The notes under the pieces: model-generated
Told to the model about the DNA's origin: nothing
The model's input: only the letters and a program-made list of their open reading frames with translations
Databases searched by the model: none
Assembly: GCF_958979055.1 (NCBI RefSeq)
Contig: NC_084889.1
Location: 8,611,761-8,675,760, forward strand
Source of the DNA: Alnus glutinosa
Taxonomy: Eukaryota > Streptophyta > Magnoliopsida > Fagales > Betulaceae
Direction of reading: 5' to 3'
Length of the DNA: 64,000 nt
Shown: piece by piece, positions 22,853 through 35,361 of the stretch
Layout: each line of letters starts with the position of its first letter
How positions within the stretch are numbered: position 1 is the first letter of the stretch
Made by a program: the position numbers and the translations under genes

Positions 22853-25800
22853 ATGACATCACTACCTCAAAGCCACTCCACCACTCTCAACGGCCTCCTA
22901 TCCTTCCTTCCAAATCCCCCAAACCCCAAACAAAATCTCATTCCTAAACACCAAGTTTTTCAGCACCGAATCACGGTCTCTCGCAGAGACATCGCTTTGC
23001 TGCCGTTCCTCGCTCTCGTGCCCTCCCTCTCTCCGGTCGCCCCTGCATCTGCATTCTCCATCGGCATTTGTACGCATCGCGCTTTCGCACTCACCAATTT
23101 CGGTTTTCTTATGCTTTTTTTTTTTAATGAAATTATAATTTCTTGGTTGATCACACAGCAGGACCGAAGGATTGGTTGAAAGAGCAAAAGAAGAAAGCCT
23201 CCAAGTTCGTCTTAGCCCCAATCGACGCCTCGCGAGAAAGCCTTCGCTCTGCCTATGTCTTACTCAGTACGAATCTCTCTCTCTCTCTCAAATTCACTGG
23301 TTTCGAGTTTTTTGAATTTGTTGTTCAATTTGGTTGGGTTTTGAACAGCAGCTAGGGATTCTGAATATTCGGCTAAGGACTTGGAGGAAGTTCAAGAGCT
23401 GTTGAGGTCGGCCGCTAGGGACTGTGTTCCTCAGGATAGGAGTTCCATTGTTAGCTTTCAAGCCAGCACGGGAGTTGAGGTTCGATCTCTTCGTCTTCTG
23501 TCTCGTTTTTTAGTGCGTATTCTCCTTTTTTCTTTTCCTTTTAATGTTAAGGTTTAGATCGCACTAGTTTAGACAATGCGTGTTTTTATAATCGTTTTCC
23601 TCATTTTAATTAGGGTTTAAAACATATTTTGATTAATTCTTTGGGGCTAAGAAGTTTTGAGCATCTAATTACATTAGTTTCATTCAAATAACATTCAGGT
23701 GCGTTTTGAAATGTGAAGTTTTTAAGATATTGATGAATTTTAATGTCCTATTTTAAAAAGGTTGAACAATGTCTGAGTAAGTTCTCTGGTTATAAACAAA
23801 GAATGGAGAAGGTATAAGAATGTGCATTTGTAGTTAAGATTTGTATGATGAGCAGGTTTGCACCTTCCGATTGATTGTGAAGAATGCGTCCTCATTGCTT
23901 GATAACAAGGATCCTGTGAAGTTAGAAGCCGAAGCTACACTAAATGATCTTATAAGGTAGCCATTATTCTATTGCTTTGTGCTTATGTTGTGAGCTAGTA
24001 CACCTATAAATCTGTAACTTGTTGCCCTAGAAATGAATACTGAAAACATTTGGAAACATCTCTATGCATTTTTTAAGTTCTCAAGCCTGCCGCTACCACT
24101 ATGTAAGTTATAACAAATCAGATTGTTCAATCTAGTCGCCCTTCATCTACATCTAGAAAAGGAGGGTAGGGCAACAATAATGACCAAATTGTTTGAGGAA
24201 AGAAGCTAGCTTTAAGCATTGTAAAACATGTCTCTCTCCTTTTCATCAATCTCCTCAATATGCAAGGGAAGTGTAATGGCTGAAATATAACAAAAATCAG
24301 TGTCTTGACACTGAATTGTTTGTACATTTGCTAAAAGAATGTATTGTTTCTTTCCTTTGTTTCTTATGATTTTGTTTTGCAGATCTTTCACTTCTCTTAA
24401 TGGTCTAGCCAGCGAAACTGACATTCAACTTGCTTCCAGTAGGTATGACTTTCATGTCAAGCTTACAAGAAACGTGGAGATTAGAAAACTTTTTGCGTAT
24501 ATTATTTGATATCTTCTTGACCATATGGTATAAGATGCATTGGCATAATTTTTTTCATTAGGATCTTAAATTATGTTTCTCTAAATGATTGTTGTGACAG
24601 AAGGTGCTGAGTTACTATTGACGCATGGAAGTTACATGCCCAGATCAGTTAACAGTTTAAGCATGTGACTGGAGATACCTTCATCATAGACACACATTGG
24701 TAAAGGTGTCTAGTGTCGCAGAGGCATCTAAATGCTATGCAGAGATTGTCCTAGAAGGGCGTGCCTTTGGTACACCAGGGTAAGCTGCCATGGCATGAGT
24801 TATTCGTATCTGTCTGGCTGAAGGTGGGGCTCAAGATGCCCATTGGGGTGTGGCAGTCACGAACCTCTCAGGGAAAGCTTTGAGGGTTGTGGCTTGGATG
24901 GATTAAACAAGGGAAACACTGTGAGGATAACTTTTAGGGCTAATGCTTTGATCATGACCTTTCCTACTCTTTTGAATTAGTATGTTCTCACTTTGAGTAA
25001 CACGTGACCTCATCCGCTAAAGATGTTAGATTGTGACATTTTCACATTCACTCAAAACACTTGTCACATAAGGAAAAAAGGGCTCCCCCCTAGAAGTGCA
25101 TAATCCTTCTAATCAAGGACGCAGAAGAACCAGTTGAACCAATTGGTTGAACAAGTTTATTGAAAGCTACAATTAAAGGTCAAATCCTGTACTGAAAGGT
25201 TCCAAGAACCTTTTCCAGCTGTCTTGACAATACCTTGTCACATTCCCTTCTTTTGGATGCCTACCACTTAGTACCTCAGTGGTCCACAAAAACCTTATCT
25301 TCTTCAGAGACGATCTCGGACTCAACTATGGTTATTTCATATCCCTAGGTGTGATTGCATTGCTTCTTCCCTCCTTGCCACAGTCCTCACAGGTGTTCAT
25401 CTATGCAGTTGATGCACTTCTCCTGTCTATTAAGCCTGATTTCACTGAGGTTAATCACAATCCCCAAAAGAATTGCCAAGCTGGCAAGTTCCTTCTCAAC
25501 CCAAGTCTTTTACAAAATATTAATCTTGGTGATGCATATAGTGAAAGGACTCCGATCAATTCTTAACTTTCTCCACGAATTGGAGGTCTACTAGAAACAT
25601 GTTTCCAAGGCTGAAAGGTTCCATTCTCAATGCTGACATCCTAAATATAATTGGACACATCCATCAATGGAACTTGTAGAGATTCATTGACCTGAGCTTT
25701 AACTGTATAAATGACATGGCCCTATACCTTATTGAAATAGTATATCACGTTTTGGGAGCACTAAGCAACAAGTACAAGACTTTTACTGATTGACTTTTTT

Positions 25801-27192
25801 TTCTTCAAGATGCAATCTAGTAATATTTGTTTGCATTTGGTTTCTGTCTATTGCCTTGTTTAAAATTGGCCGGTATCATGTCTGGCACTATGTTTTAGAT
25901 TTGAAGCTGGTGATATTGATTTATATCATTGTCTATTGATGCTCATAAGATGATATATTACTAGATTCCATATTTCTACTCCACTTTTATTCATTGTGAT
26001 GGTGTCTCTTTACTTTCAACTTTCAAGCGTTGTCCACATTTTTTTTTTCCTGATTATTTCATCTGTACTTGGGTTGTGTCTTCTCGTTTTTAATAAAATT
26101 TCGATTACTTATTACAAAAAAAGTAAAAAAAAAAATCATTGTCCACAAGGCCACTAGGCCAAGAAAAAAATGCGTGGTTAGTATGTTTGGGTTAATCTGG
26201 TGCCAGATTTATTTTTGAGCAGATTCATGAATGGAATAAATATTTTGCATACGTATTATTTGACAATTAAATTGTGGAGAAAAAAATCTATTTTTTTGTA
26301 TGAAGTCCCATATAAGTTCCTTACTAGGTGAGACATGGCTTTATAAATGACTTTTGGGAGTTCCAAGTGTAACATCAACTAACCCTTAACCCTTTTTTTC
26401 TCAATAAGATCTGAATTATTCATAAAAAAAAATAATCAACTAACCCATTTGAGGTATAGTGATGATGTAGCTTCTTTGGGTCGTAATAAATGGTATTAGA
26501 ACAACTTAGTAATACCATGTGGCATTGAGGCACTGCAGTGTGATGTGTGCCTTGACGAGGATGTCAGAGATTTGATTGAGGGAGATTTTAACACCTCGGA
26601 AAGTTAAGTCCCACATTGGGTGTGTAGATTGTGAAGGTGTAGCATGAATTCTAAGTCCTACATAGGTTTCTTACTAGGTGAAATGGGTTTTGTAAGTGAA
26701 TTTAGAGAATTCCAATTATAACATTGATTAGTCCTTTTGCGATAAATACATATGTGGTTAGCACTTCTATGGGTCGTGACAAAATCATGAGACTAAGTTG
26801 CAAGTAAATGTGTAATCGTCTTTTATATGTATGAAGTGTCACAAGGGGGAGTGCCCTATAAAGGTACTTACTCCCATAAAGCAGCTGAGACTGTTGGTTC
26901 TATAATGCGACGTGTTCATTTGGTGATTTTGTGTCAATAATCAATTCTAGTTTTATAATCGTATATTGTTGTCTACTGATCTAAGGTTGAACTCTGTGTA
27001 ACTTCATTCTGTTTGTCTAACCCTGTTAAATTGTTAAATTGTTGCCATAACCCTTCTGAGTGTTGCCTAATTTACCTTCTTTTTCTCTTTTTCTTTTTCA
27101 ACTCCAGACAGAAGGTAGCAGTTGCACTCATGGATACCATATCTTTCCTTGACAAGTTTGAGCAGGGAATTAAAGAATGCCTTGAAGTTTGA
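22853..27192 (+). CDS. chloroplast thylakoid-lumen-targeted protein of unknown function
   Basis: Six exons: 22853-23069, 23159-23266, 23349-23479, 23856-23956, 24383-24442 and 27108-27192. All phases close, giving 233 residues. The N-terminus is Ser/Pro-rich with few acidic residues (plastid transit). It is followed by the twin-arginine motif SRRDIALLPFLALVPSL (Arg44-Arg45), a hydrophobic stretch and PASAFS, a lumen-type cleavage site near residue 67. This predicts Tat-dependent import into the thylakoid lumen. The mature part is helical and soluble: GPKDWLKEQKKKASKFVLAP, LEEVQELLRSAARDCVPQDR, VCTFRLIVKNASSLLDNKDP, and a C-terminal FLDKFEQGIKECLEV. It looks like a conserved plant lumenal protein, but I cannot assign a name. 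Intron 5 is 2.66 kb and carries retroelement debris. An upstream in-frame ATG at 22823 is possible, but MTSLPQ starts a better transit peptide. Confidence 0.85.
26039..26138 (+). mobile_element. 5'-truncated LINE-like insertion with target duplication
   Basis: A short insert ends TTTTTAATAAAATTTCGATT, ACTTATTAC and A-tracts, resembling plant LINE 3' ends. TTGTCCACA occurs on both sides (26030-26038 and 26139-26147), consistent with target-primed reverse transcription. Confidence 0.55.
26290..26790. repeat. two diverged copies of a dispersed repeat
   Basis: Both copies share AAGTCC-ACAT-GGTT/TTCCTTACTAGGTGA, a GGCTTT/GGTTTTATAAGTGA section, TTCCAA-T-TAACAT and a final TGGGTCGT. The spacing is about 330 bp. 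The pattern looks like a small LTR/TRIM-type or similar family, but the termini were not resolved. Confidence 0.4.
26386..26434 (+). mobile_element. 49-bp A-tailed micro-insertion with 12-bp target duplication
   Basis: ATCAACTAACCC is present at both 26374-26385 and 26435-26446. The insert between them ends CTGAATTATTCAT plus nine A bases. It is best explained as an extremely truncated LINE or retroposon end. Confidence 0.6.
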
Positions 27193-28892
27193 CCATTATG
27201 CTATGACTAAAATATTCTGGTGTATATTGTGCTCAAAGGTTTTGCAGCTTGTCTGTTGGACTTGGAAGATAGTGGAAGTATGTCCATATTGACTTGATCT
27301 TTGCTGCCCTGTTTTTTTTCACTTTCCTATGTCTCCTTTCCCCTTGATCTCATTATTTGTTGTCCCATGACTCCATTTTTCTGTAGAGTCAAGATATTTG
27401 TAATGAAGTATTATTATTGGAAGAAAGTTGGTGTTAGTTTCCCTTGCTTCATCTGTTGAAGTAAATGTCTCTGGAACGATTATTGTGGATGCGCTCACTA
27501 ATCCCCCACCCCTGCATTCTGACAAAAAAAAATAAAAAATAAAAATTGATGCTTCTTTCTGTTGGAGTTGGAACTTAGAAAATAGTGGAATTCTGGAAGT
27601 TTATCCATTTTGACATGTTGTTTGCTGTACTTTAATGCTTTCTCTTCCATCATGTCTCCTCTTCCCTTGAGTTTTTCATTTGTTTTTTATTCTTTTGTAG
27701 TGCCTCGATATCTGTAATCTGTTATTATTATTTAAAGGATTTTGGTGTTGGTCATTGTTGGTATCTCTGGCCTGGTTTGCTTGTTGCACTTAATTTCTCT
27801 GGAATGCTTCCTGTGGAATTCATGATAAAACTGCACCTAGCTCTCTCCCCCTCTCCAAACCACTTCCAGAGAAAATATTTTAATTTTATAACATATTTCT
27901 GGTGAGTGTCAACTGTCAAATCCTTCACTGTGTCTGTGCAGAACTGTAGAATTAATGTGTTTTTGGAAATTTTGAGGTTGCTTGTGGTTGACCATGGGTA
28001 TAATTTCACATGCTACTGGAATTCCCTGCATATATAATGAAGTCAACGAGTTTTTGTTTTGGGAGTATGAAACAAAAGCTTGTCTAGTCCAAGCTTTGTT
28101 ACAAATATAAACACTTTCTTGGTAATTTACTGAAGTATGGTATACTCGGGTAAGAAACAAATTATCCACAAAAGTATGCTTATTATCTGTAAGTTTTATG
28201 GCATAATATCAAGTTAGCTAAATTTCTTATAAGAAATTTATTAAATTAGGACTTTGAGTTTTGGAATTAATGCTGTTTTCATTTATTAGTACTCCTTAAA
28301 AAAGTGCTGTTTTGGAAGCAGATCTCACTGTTGATGTCAGGCATTTTGTGGTGCTGCATGTTTCCACTCTTCACTACGGAATATGTGCTCATGATGCATT
28401 ATTTGGCCATTTGAACTATTATTTATATGCTTCATCTAAACTCGGCTCCCTTTCAAGCATGACTAATAAAAGTTACAACTGTAAATACTTGATGTACACA
28501 TACATGTTCCAGACGAGATTGCTTTCGGTCCTGACTTTGTTGAGAAAACATTTTATTTTTTCTCCTGGCGGGTTATACATTATATGGGCTTGACATTATA
28601 TACGAAAATACCTGTCATGGTTGAGCTATGTTGCATGTGTAGAGCTGAAGTATAGCTAAAACTAGAAAATAAAGGTATTAGAATCTTTGTGCTTGAACAC
28701 TTTTCTCTTGGAGAAAAATTGGAACTACTTGTTACATACCTGTGATTGCAAGAAAACCACCTTAATGGCTATCATATTTTTCTTCCGATTATCTTTCAAA
28801 AGTCAGTACATACTTTTAGGTCTACAAACAATGATGCCTACATTTATGCTATAATTGCCAGCTGTCTATATTAACTCTGATCTGTTGGCTTT
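27193..28892. other. convergent intergenic region
   Basis: Holds the 3' ends of the lumen-protein gene (+) and the methyltransferase (-). A duplicated segment is visible: GGACTTGGAAGATAGTGGAA (27259-27278) resembles GGAACTTAGAAAATAGTGGA (27569-27588), and the following CCTTGA/TTCATTTGTTGTCC and GATATCTGTAAT parts also recur, indicating an old tandem duplication of about 310 bp. No gene was seen. Confidence 0.5.
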
Positions 28893-31800
28893 CTATGGAA
28901 TGGTTTGGTTGGGTGAACCAGAAGCCTGCACCAAATATAAGCGACAGCATGGTGTTCCGTCATCTGGGTGCTGTTGTAGGGATCTAGGCAAGCTGCGAAG
29001 CTTGTTAAACAGATTTAGTGGATCGTGCATTAGCCCAAAATGAGCATCTGGATCACCGATTTGAGAAAGCTTAACATGAGAAAACCCCAGACAAGGCAGG
29101 AGATGATCAGGCCAATCACTGTAGAAGTGAAAGATGGAATTTGACAGCGTGATTGATGCTTTGTTCATGAAATCTGCTAATAGGACTGTGTGGGTAAGGG
29201 CGCACTTCTCAGCTATGATCTTCAGTACCTGCGTGGCCTGGGAGTGGGACAGGTAATAAAGTATACCTTCAAGAACCCATATTGTGTTCTTCTCTGGCAC
29301 AAACCCTGATGTTTGAAGCTTTTCAAGCCAGTCATTATCTCTAATGTCAGCTGCCACTCTGGTCAGGGATTTTGCTGTCTCCTTTGGATGCTGGTGTTCA
29401 TCTTTGGATGCCATTGCTGCCTGTAGAAGAGATGTTTTCACTTGCAAGACTTTGGGAAAATCGACTTCAAAAACATCGCTATCCTTCAAGCAGTTTAAAC
29501 GGTATGCCCTTGCATCCATCCCTGAAAGAAAACAGACCCAAGAAAAATTATTAAAAAAATAAACATATTTTGTTGTCATGTCATTGCAACCTGGGACATT
29601 CTCTCGTTGTCTGATAGATTAATGTTTATGTTGAGTACTTCCTAGATAGGCCATAGTCCGCTTTCTAATTTCTATTGTTTGCGTAAGCGTCTACTATTTG
29701 TTTTTAAAGATTTGTAAATCATGGTTCTGCAGTCTGCACTAAAGTTTGGTACACAAAACAGTTTGCTATAGCAGAGTGTCCCGACCCATTTTCATTAGAC
29801 CAAGGGAGCGTTTTGAATCATCTGGTTTGCTTCAGACTTAGCAGGGTTAATTATCTCTTTGGTGTTTTGAAAGCGTTTCTCTTCTTTTTTTATTTTTTAC
29901 AACAATTAAATCAATTGTTGCATTCTTTTAAAGCAAAAAAATGAACAATATAAATTAAATCATTTTGAAATCTTTGTTTCAATAGGAGTATTTTGAAATG
30001 AAAATAAGTATAAAGAAAAAAAATAGCAAAAAGAAAACCTGAATTTTGATTATCAAAGCATTAATAGAAAATTAGCAGGAATCTCTAATATTGTTGGTGT
30101 GATTATTATTATATTTCAATACAAATAAAATACATATATTTATGAACTTCCGAAAGAAATACAAAGAAAAAGAAACAATTTTTTTTTAATGGATACAAAA
30201 TAAAACAAAATCTTTCACTCAATATTTAATGCAATCAAATAAAGCCTCTTACATTAGGTTCAATGCTTAATTATCACATATTTGGTGTTTTCAAAATAAA
30301 AAATAAAAAATTGCCTTTTCTACACAACATTTAAATAAATCCTCTCACATTTGGTTCAATCAAAAAATTCTCTCAAAATAAATTCTCTCACAAATTCTTT
30401 TTTTGCCCAACAATCAATTCGATTTTGGCCTTCTTTTGCATTCAAAGACAAAAAAATTACTTCCAAAAAATGATTGAAAATCTGAGTAAATCACAAAAAA
30501 TGAAAGAAAAAAAATCCCATAAAACATTTAAGTGAAGAACAACTCAACCAAATTTTTTTACAAACAAAATAAAAACAGATTTAGTTTTCCACACAAATGT
30601 AAATTTATATCGGAGTATCTTACAAAGAAACTTTCTCAATAAACAAACATGAAGATAATCTAATACATTTATGCTTTATTTTGCTTTCAATAGAAGGAAA
30701 ACAAAAAACTTTAAAAAAAATGTCTAAAAATCCGAGTAAATCACACAAACCAAAAAAAAAAAAATCATAAAACATTCAAATGAATTAAATATAAATTCAT
30801 TATTTTTTAATAAATCGAAACTCTAGACAGAATCAACCTCAAATTCAACTACCTCAAGACCACAAAAGAAAGAAAAAAGAAAAGAAAAGCAAAGTAGTTC
30901 AAAAAACAAAACAAAACAATACGAAACTATTTACTTGAATGTTGTTGTTAGTGTTTATTATAAGAGGACGGACAATAGATTTTGCCTAATTCTTTACCTT
31001 CAAGAGGAGACTCGTTGACTTCAAAGGCTTTAACAAAGAGTAATAAAGGTAAGCCGTAATGTTTTTATGCTTCTTAAAAGTGAAGAGAGGGAGGTAGAAA
31101 TTAAAGAAAATTTAATGACTGCAAAATTTGACGTTTCTATTCATTTTCTATTCAACGTAAGAGAGTTAATTAGACATATTAAATACACCGTTTATTTCAC
31201 TTGAAATACATGGACCAGTTCAGTTTTACTTAAATGACCGGTTCAATGTTTAAAAAATATGGGTTCATGCCATGTGTCATAATTCTAGGCTAACTTTAAG
31301 TTGGAACTCGGCTGTTATATACGATATATGATACCCAAGTCTCAATTTTGAAGAGAAAAAAGCAATATATATATATAAACAAAGAGAGCCTATGAAGGGT
31401 GGCCGACCACTCTTTGAAGGCTTTTGGGGTGTTCGACCATTCCCTGTTCTTTTATTTTTTATTTTTTCTCAGCAATCTGAGTGAAGGAATTTTAAGTCAT
31501 GTACATCACTTCTTATCTCTTTTAATGTTAATATCTAATGAATGAATCAGATCGTAATGAAATGGTAGTTTGAAGAGGTAAAGTGTCCCAAAATGGTAGT
31601 TTGAGAGTGTTTTTGCAAATGATAGTTTGGGGTAATCTGGGTATTTCAAGTCCAAAATTTGCCACTACAAATCCCGTCCATTTTAACGTCAACAATTAAC
31701 AAATTAGCCATTTTGTAACAAAATGACAGTTTAAGGAAGTAAAGTATCCCAAATGGTAGTTTGAAAGTAGGAATAGGGTGTTAGTTCATGAAAGTAAGTG

Positions 31801-32323
31801 TATTTTCTCCTAAAAATAACTTGAGCCATATTAGTCATGCGAGGAAAGGCCTCACATTACATTTTAAAATATGATTTTAGGATTTGTATTAAATGGTGGT
31901 GGTCAACCGAATGCAAGAATTGTGGAAAGGCAATTACCAACCTGCACCGAGGAAAACAACCTGGGCCTCTTTCATAGTGAAGGAATCAAGCAGGGCTTCA
32001 ATTTTGGAATCAAACCAAAGGGTTCGAACAGCGAGAATCACCCCAGAAACTTCTCGTGCATTGTTGATGCGGTCTTTCTTTATCTTCTCATACAGGCTTG
32101 TAAGGTACGTCTCGCCTGCAAGTAAATCTGCAAGTGGGTCATGGATCAAATGCTTCCACAGGGCTCTTCCTGCCGCCGTTTGACATGCTGACCGTTGCAG
32201 GGGATCCCATTCATTCTCAATCGTCGCATGGACTTCCCTAACGGCGTTAGTAAACAGCAAGTCTGGAAGCTTCAGCTCGGGCCACGTCGGATCTTCAGGT
32301 AAGGCATTTTCTTGATCTGACAT
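28893..32323 (-). CDS. LCMT-family S-adenosylmethionine-dependent methyltransferase
   Basis: Two exons, 32323-31942 and 29521-28893, join in phase (GGT GCA G/GG ATG) to give 336 residues and a TAG stop. The junction rebuilds the SAM-binding motif VVFLGAGMDARAYRL (about residues 120-134), which together with EVDFPKVLQVK and WVLEGILYYLS identifies the leucine carboxyl methyltransferase-like family (TIGR00027/Pfam LCM). Many plant and bacterial members are only known as putative SAM-dependent methyltransferases. The substrate is unknown here, and this is not a clear PP2A LCMT1. The start MSDQENALPEDPTWPELKLP follows a likely 5' UTR intron acceptor (TTTGCAG) just before the ATG. The gene is convergent with the lumen-protein gene, whose stop is 1.7 kb to the left. 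Confidence 0.88.
29522..31941. other. single 2.4-kb intron of the methyltransferase gene
   Basis: Very AT-rich DNA (30000-30960 especially). A small relative of the GGTGG/CCACC palindrome repeat is at about 31390-31440 (GGGTGGCCGACCACTC), and a diverged repeat with AATGGTAGTTTGA occurs several times in 31560-31770. No coding exon was found between the two conserved halves. Confidence 0.6.
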
Positions 32324-34168
32324 GCCTGCAAATTGAACCACAACTTGGAAATTAATACAAGGGGCTGAAGGAGATAATGCATGCATATATAATAGTGGAA
32401 ACACTTGGTGAGAACAATGGTAGGGATAAGAAAAGAGAGCCACACACAAAACCAACGCTTGAGAAAAAGAGCTCTATCGTATCCAGCGTCTTTGCCCTTT
32501 ATGAAAGGGAAGGTAACAATGTAGTCCACGATTACCACAATCAATATTCACGTGCCTTTCCTAAACAAGTACCAAGATAGCTCCGCCAAAAACGACATGT
32601 TATTAGATGGGTTTGGCTTCCAAACAATACATAAAATAGCTCTATGTTGGTCGATTATTTATTTATTTATTTTTTTAATGTTCTCAAATAGAAAACATGA
32701 ATTAACAACTCAAAACAAAAAATAAGTAAAATTGTTTTTGCATTTATGTCATATCATAATACTTTTTGAAACTGAAAACAAAAAGAGTAATGTTAAAAAT
32801 TACATTTTTATCTCATCTATCCTATAATATTGACTTGATAGGCCCAAATTTAAGGATTAGTTAAGACTGTTACGTTAGCATTGTAAGATATTTGTAAAAT
32901 AGAAATAGAATAATGTTGTATGCAAGACTCTTATCTTCCTTTTATTCCCTTAAATGTTATGTGGCTTTTAAAATTACAATTTAATTTAAGATATATCACT
33001 ATTAGATTTTAATCCAATAGTGAATTTTAAAGGGAATAAATTTCCTTCAAATCAGTTTTAAGGAAATTTTCTCAAATTCACTCTAATAAATGCCTAAGTG
33101 TCCTCTAACCTGTGAAAGGTACATATTTTCTTTAAAAATTGAGTTTTGAGGAACCGAACATGTTAAAGGACACTTGACATTTATTAGAGTGGATTGTTCA
33201 TTTTAAAATATAACATTATTACTCATAAAAATATAGTATTTACATTTCTTAAAAAAAAAAAAAACTCTCAAAACACATTAGCAAAGATACTCATGTTACT
33301 TGGCTGCAAGTGACAGGCGTGTCTCTGTATCCCATCCTCAGAGCTGCGTACGTCATCCATCTCGACAACTAGTGGTCGAGGTTTTCACAGGGGTGGTTGG
33401 GGGTCTTAAAGGCGGTTCTCAGTGGTGATGCATTGAAATAAATAAAGGGGGGATGTATTTGGATTTGGAATTGTAGATCTTCTACTTGTGTGGTACTGGT
33501 GCTATGGTGCATCAACCGTTGGTCACTTGGTCCTGCTTGTAAGGGAGTAGTATTCCGAAGATGCTTGATGGAGTTTTTTCTTTTATTTTCGTTGCTCTTT
33601 TTCTTCATAAAGATGCGGTCGAATACAACTTTTAATTGGATTAAGATTCTTTATAATTATTTGTCTGAATTTGATAGATTTCAGACAGATGACTGTGAGA
33701 TCACTTATGGGATTAACCTAACAAAATAAAAATTGGATTGTTCAACCACTTATTCGGTCAGGTGGATCTCATAAGTGGTCTCTTACAATTACCTATTCGA
33801 ATTTTTTTAAATTTAGACAAATAATTATAAATGATATTGATCCCTTCAAATCACATTGAAGTAATTTTTTTTGTTTTTTTTTTGGATGAATGACATTGAA
33901 ATCTTGTTTTGTAGTTTTTGGTCCTCATTTATTTCTACTCTTGACTTTGTACTTTCTCTTTGAAGTATGAAATTTCTATATTGCCCCAACCCTCTTTTTC
34001 CTTTTGTTTTCTTTCGTTTTTTGTTTTTTTAAGCAATAATTTTCAAACTCAAACACCTGTGACTGATGAAGATGTGCAGAGGAATTTATCCAACGCGGTA
34101 ATTGTCTTGCTTAGAACATGGACAAGTCAGTTGCCTTCAAATTTAATGAAGACTGGTTTTTCCATCTC
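32324..34168. other. intergenic region with inverted repeat
   Basis: Contains the promoter and probable non-coding leader of the methyltransferase gene at the left, then AT-rich DNA and the imperfect inverted repeat at 33076-33197. No other gene was recognised. Confidence 0.5.
33076..33197. repeat. imperfect inverted repeat (MITE family, copy A)
   Basis: ATTCACTCTAATAAATGCC and AGTGTCCTCTAAC on the left pair with GTTAAAGGACACTTGACATT and TATTAGAGTGGAT on the right. A related inverted repeat is at 54230-54371. Confidence 0.6.
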
Positions 34169-34171
34169 TTA

Positions 34172-35211
34172 GAGCAACCCCATCAAGCTCTTCAAAATTT
34201 TCTCTAAATTTAACCTAAACAATCTACTTTTTTGATTTTATCTCTTACTTTTGAAACACTTCCTACATCAAACTCTCTAAATATTTCTCCATTTTAATTA
34301 TATATTGTTTTTTATTAGTTTAGAAACCAACCAATTTAACTGTATGAACATCAAAATTTCCTACCAAAAATAATCTCACAAAAATCGGCTACCCAGAGAA
34401 TCGAAATCTCAAAATTAACCAAACATCAACACAATACCAGAGAATCAGCCAAACATCAACACATGCAATACCAAAATCACTATATCGGTCAAACCAATTC
34501 GAGCTCAAACACAAGATGAATCGAAACCCTAAATTCAAGGTCAAACACGAGATGAATTGAAACCCACAATTTCAAACCCTAAATCAATTGAAAGCAATTT
34601 ATGAAACTCACATTTGGGAAGGGAAATTCGAGGTCAAACGCAAGATTGTCTGGGTTCTCGGCGTTGTCTGGGTTCTCGACTTTCAGGCGTTTTGGCGTTG
34701 TCTGGTTCTCGGCGTTCTCAGCGTTTTGGCGTTGTCTGGGTTATCGGCGTTCTCTGTGTTGTCTGGGTTCTCGGCTTTCAGGCATTTTGGGGTTGTCTGG
34801 TTCTAGGCGTTCTCAGCGTTTCGGTGTTCCGGCGTTGTTTGGATTATCGGCGTTCTCGGTGTTCTCTGCATCTATATCGTCAACCTTGTCAAGCCCAAAT
34901 TCTCAAAAAAGGAAAAGGAACAAGGAAAGGAAAGGGCGGCCGAGGAAGAGAGGGGAGAAATCCTCAGAAAAGGAAACGGAACAAGAAAAGGAAAGGAAAG
35001 AGGCACCGAGGAAGAAAGGGGAGAAGCGGGAAAGAAAAAAAAAATTATTAAAAAACAAATGGCGTGAAGAAATCTGGAGCCAAATTTGGAGATGGATTCT
35101 GACATAACTTATTTTGGTGAAAGGATGAAGAGCTTGATGCAGAGGTGGTTTTCTGAAATTTCACCAAAATTTGGTTAAACATTTGAACTGCCGAGTTTGA
35201 TGAGGATGCTC
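34172..35211. mobile_element. Tourist/PIF-Harbinger-like element, 1.04 kb
   Basis: The ends GAGCAACCCCATCAAGCTC and GAGTTTGATGAGGATGCTC are inverted repeats. Each side is flanked by TTA (34169-34171, 35212-35214). Inside, 34650-34870 is a diverged minisatellite built from GGCGTT, TCTGGGTTCTC and similar phrases, followed by a purine-rich tract (34895-35050). The open frames across it are repeats, not genes. Confidence 0.7.
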
Positions 35212-35361
35212 TTAGGGCGTAGAAGAATACTACCCACTTGTTGAACCAATGGATGAAGGCAAACCTTTCAGCGCCATTTTCATGAGTTTGGTTGCATTTA
35301 ATGACACTCTGTTCGTGATACGATAGTTTTTACTTTTTAGTATAACCTCTTACAAATTGAC

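Larger units (their letters stand above)
24443..27107. other. long intron 5 with retroelement debris
   Basis: This 2.66-kb intron separates the last exon of the lumen-protein gene. It contains two tiny A-tailed insertions with target duplications (listed separately) and two related repeats at about 26290-26480 and 26600-26790. The open frame at 25279-25566 has no recognisable domain. Confidence 0.6.

Noticed and set aside
22423..22854. 143-codon minus-strand open frame
   Set aside because: GC-richer repeat-like DNA without recognisable motif; several frames are open at once, so it is treated as possible retroelement debris.
25279..25566. 95-codon open frame in the long intron of the lumen-protein gene
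   Set aside because: Hydrophobic start but no family similarity I can recognise, and no splice sites that would join it to a gene.
34601..35107. 168-codon plus-strand open frame
   Set aside because: Made of a minisatellite and a purine tract inside a TTA-flanked transposon; three overlapping frames are open together.
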